Shown piece after piece: positions 63,297 through 64,000 of a stretch of 64,000 nucleotides of DNA; the stretch's first letter is position 1; each line of letters opens with the position of its first letter. This stretch comes from Sphingobacteriales bacterium (GTDB lineage: Bacteria; Bacteroidota; Bacteroidia; Chitinophagales; UBA2359). The stretch lies in the NCBI GenBank assembly GCA_016711295.1, contig JADJTE010000004.1, forward strand, positions 1-64,000, in the 5' to 3' direction. The notes under the pieces are model-generated. The model searched no databases, was not told where the DNA came from, and saw nothing but the letters and a program-made list of their open reading frames with translations. A program made the translations under genes and the position numbers.

Positions 63297-63376
63297 ATCA
63301 TAAATTGCATTGAAATCTATTCCAATGCACATTAATATTACTGCTTGCCCGTATCCCATTATCCTTTTTATTACCC

Positions 63377-64000
63377 ATGACCCTTGATATAGTTTGGCTC
63401 TTACAGGTTGCCCGAAGTGCGGGCGATGCCATTTTGCGTATCTATGAGCAGCCATTTGAGGTAGAGCAGAAAGCCGACGCTAGCCCACTGACCCAAGCCG
63501 ATACTGCCGCCAATCAAATCATCGTCGAAAATCTAAGTAGCCGTTATCCCGATATACCGTATATTTCGGAGGAAAGCAAACTAACCGACTATGCCTTGCG
63601 CCGTCATTGGCATACCTATTGGCTCATAGACCCCTTAGACGGCACTAAGGAGTTTGTAAAACGCAATGGCGAATTTACAGTCAATATAGCATTGGTGCGC
63701 GAGGGTGTGCCTGTGGCAGGAGTAGTGCATGTACCTGTAAGCAATACGACCTACTATGCCGTACAAGGCGAAGGTAGCTATCGCATAACACAAAATGGAG
63801 TAGCAGAACGCATACAAGTTCGCCCACTCGCTTCCAACGAACCAATGCGAATCGTAGCCAGCCGCTCGCACCTCAATGCCGATACCGAACAATATATCGC
63901 CGCCCAACAACAACGCTACGGGCAGGTAGAATTGGTATCGTCAGGCAGTTCGCTCAAATTTTGTTTGATTGCCGAAGGTCGCGCACATGCCTACCCACGC
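63377..64000 (+). CDS. cysQ: 3'(2'),5'-bisphosphate nucleotidase CysQ / inositol monophosphatase family (5' part, cut by window end)
   Basis: 208 codons are visible from the ATG at 63377; the rest lies past the window end. Family motifs: ADASPLTQADTAAN, ISEES, WLIDPLDGTKEF (metal-binding Asp-Pro-x-Asp-Gly-Thr) and SGSSLKFCLIAEGRAHAYPR at the edge. CysQ hydrolyses adenosine 3',5'-bisphosphate from sulfate activation; the KEF(V)KRNGEFTVNIALV continuation favours CysQ over inositol monophosphatase. It follows yidC by 80 bp on the same strand and is possibly co-transcribed. Confidence 0.88.
   Translation, partial: MTLDIVWLLQVARSAGDAILRIYEQPFEVEQKADASPLTQADTAANQIIVENLSSRYPDIPYISEESKLTDYALRRHWHTYWLIDPLDGTKEFVKRNGEFTVNIALVREGVPVAGVVHVPVSNTTYYAVQGEGSYRITQNGVAERIQVRPLASNEPMRIVASRSHLNADTEQYIAAQQQRYGQVELVSSGSSLKFCLIAEGRAHAYPR

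Overview
The window looks like a chromosomal piece from a Bacteroidota (Bacteroidetes) bacterium. Evidence: promoters of the Bacteroidetes type (TAnnTTTG -7 boxes) upstream of many genes, few Shine-Dalgarno sites, secreted proteases with type IX secretion (T9SS) tails, a Bacteroidetes-like RpoC, LptD and YidC, and the rRNA sequence. I cannot name the family. The 16S ends in a variant anti-Shine-Dalgarno (TCTCC instead of CCTCC). rpoC stands alone without rpoB, which is unusual.

Layout. 1-3.7 kb: remains of coding sequence broken in every frame, perhaps a poorly corrected contig end. 4.1-4.6 kb: two copies of a short inverted-repeat element (TIR core TAACTATTTAG). 4.7-6.2 kb: secreted M43 metalloprotease. 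6.3-11.4 kb: rRNA operon (tandem promoters, 16S lacking about 370 nt, 23S, 5S, terminator; no tRNA in the spacer). 11.5-31 kb: core genes (NhaD-type antiporter, CbxX-like AAA ATPase with a secreted partner, RlmI-like methyltransferase, rpoC, HU, SDR, DUF4442, M20 dipeptidase, hemA). 31-44.6 kb: envelope and secreted functions (LptD, GT2, EEP lipoprotein, ACMSD-like amidohydrolase, M4 protease with propeller and T9SS tail, Xaa-Pro aminopeptidase, an 'asparagine synthetase B'-type protein).

44.6-56.8 kb is accessory. It holds further copies of the inverted-repeat element, a three-module protein that I read as an aerolysin-like pore-forming toxin (Vps62 repeats, pore module, LamG lectin), and a type I restriction-modification locus (hsdM-hsdS-rhuM'-GxxExxY-hsdR) lying between two directly repeated element copies. 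Inside hsdM a GIY-YIG nuclease cassette bounded by short inverted repeats is inserted in frame, and a separate 24-nt palindrome with the same motif is also inserted in frame. Behind hsdS a truncated rhuM is joined to the 3' stub of another hsdS. 56.8-64 kb: di-haem cytochrome lipoprotein, PaaG-like hydratase, DUF1573 lipoprotein, outer-membrane protein with a charged tail, yidC, and the start of cysQ.

Caution on quality: about a dozen otherwise convincing genes carry one or more frameshifts. Several are repaired exactly by one base in a homopolymer run (e.g. T7 to T8 in the M43 gene, A7 to A8 in lptD, T3 to T4 in the methyltransferase). The simplest reading is uncorrected long-read indel error, so I annotate these as single genes with frameshifts rather than as true pseudogenes. 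The truncated 16S may have the same technical origin.
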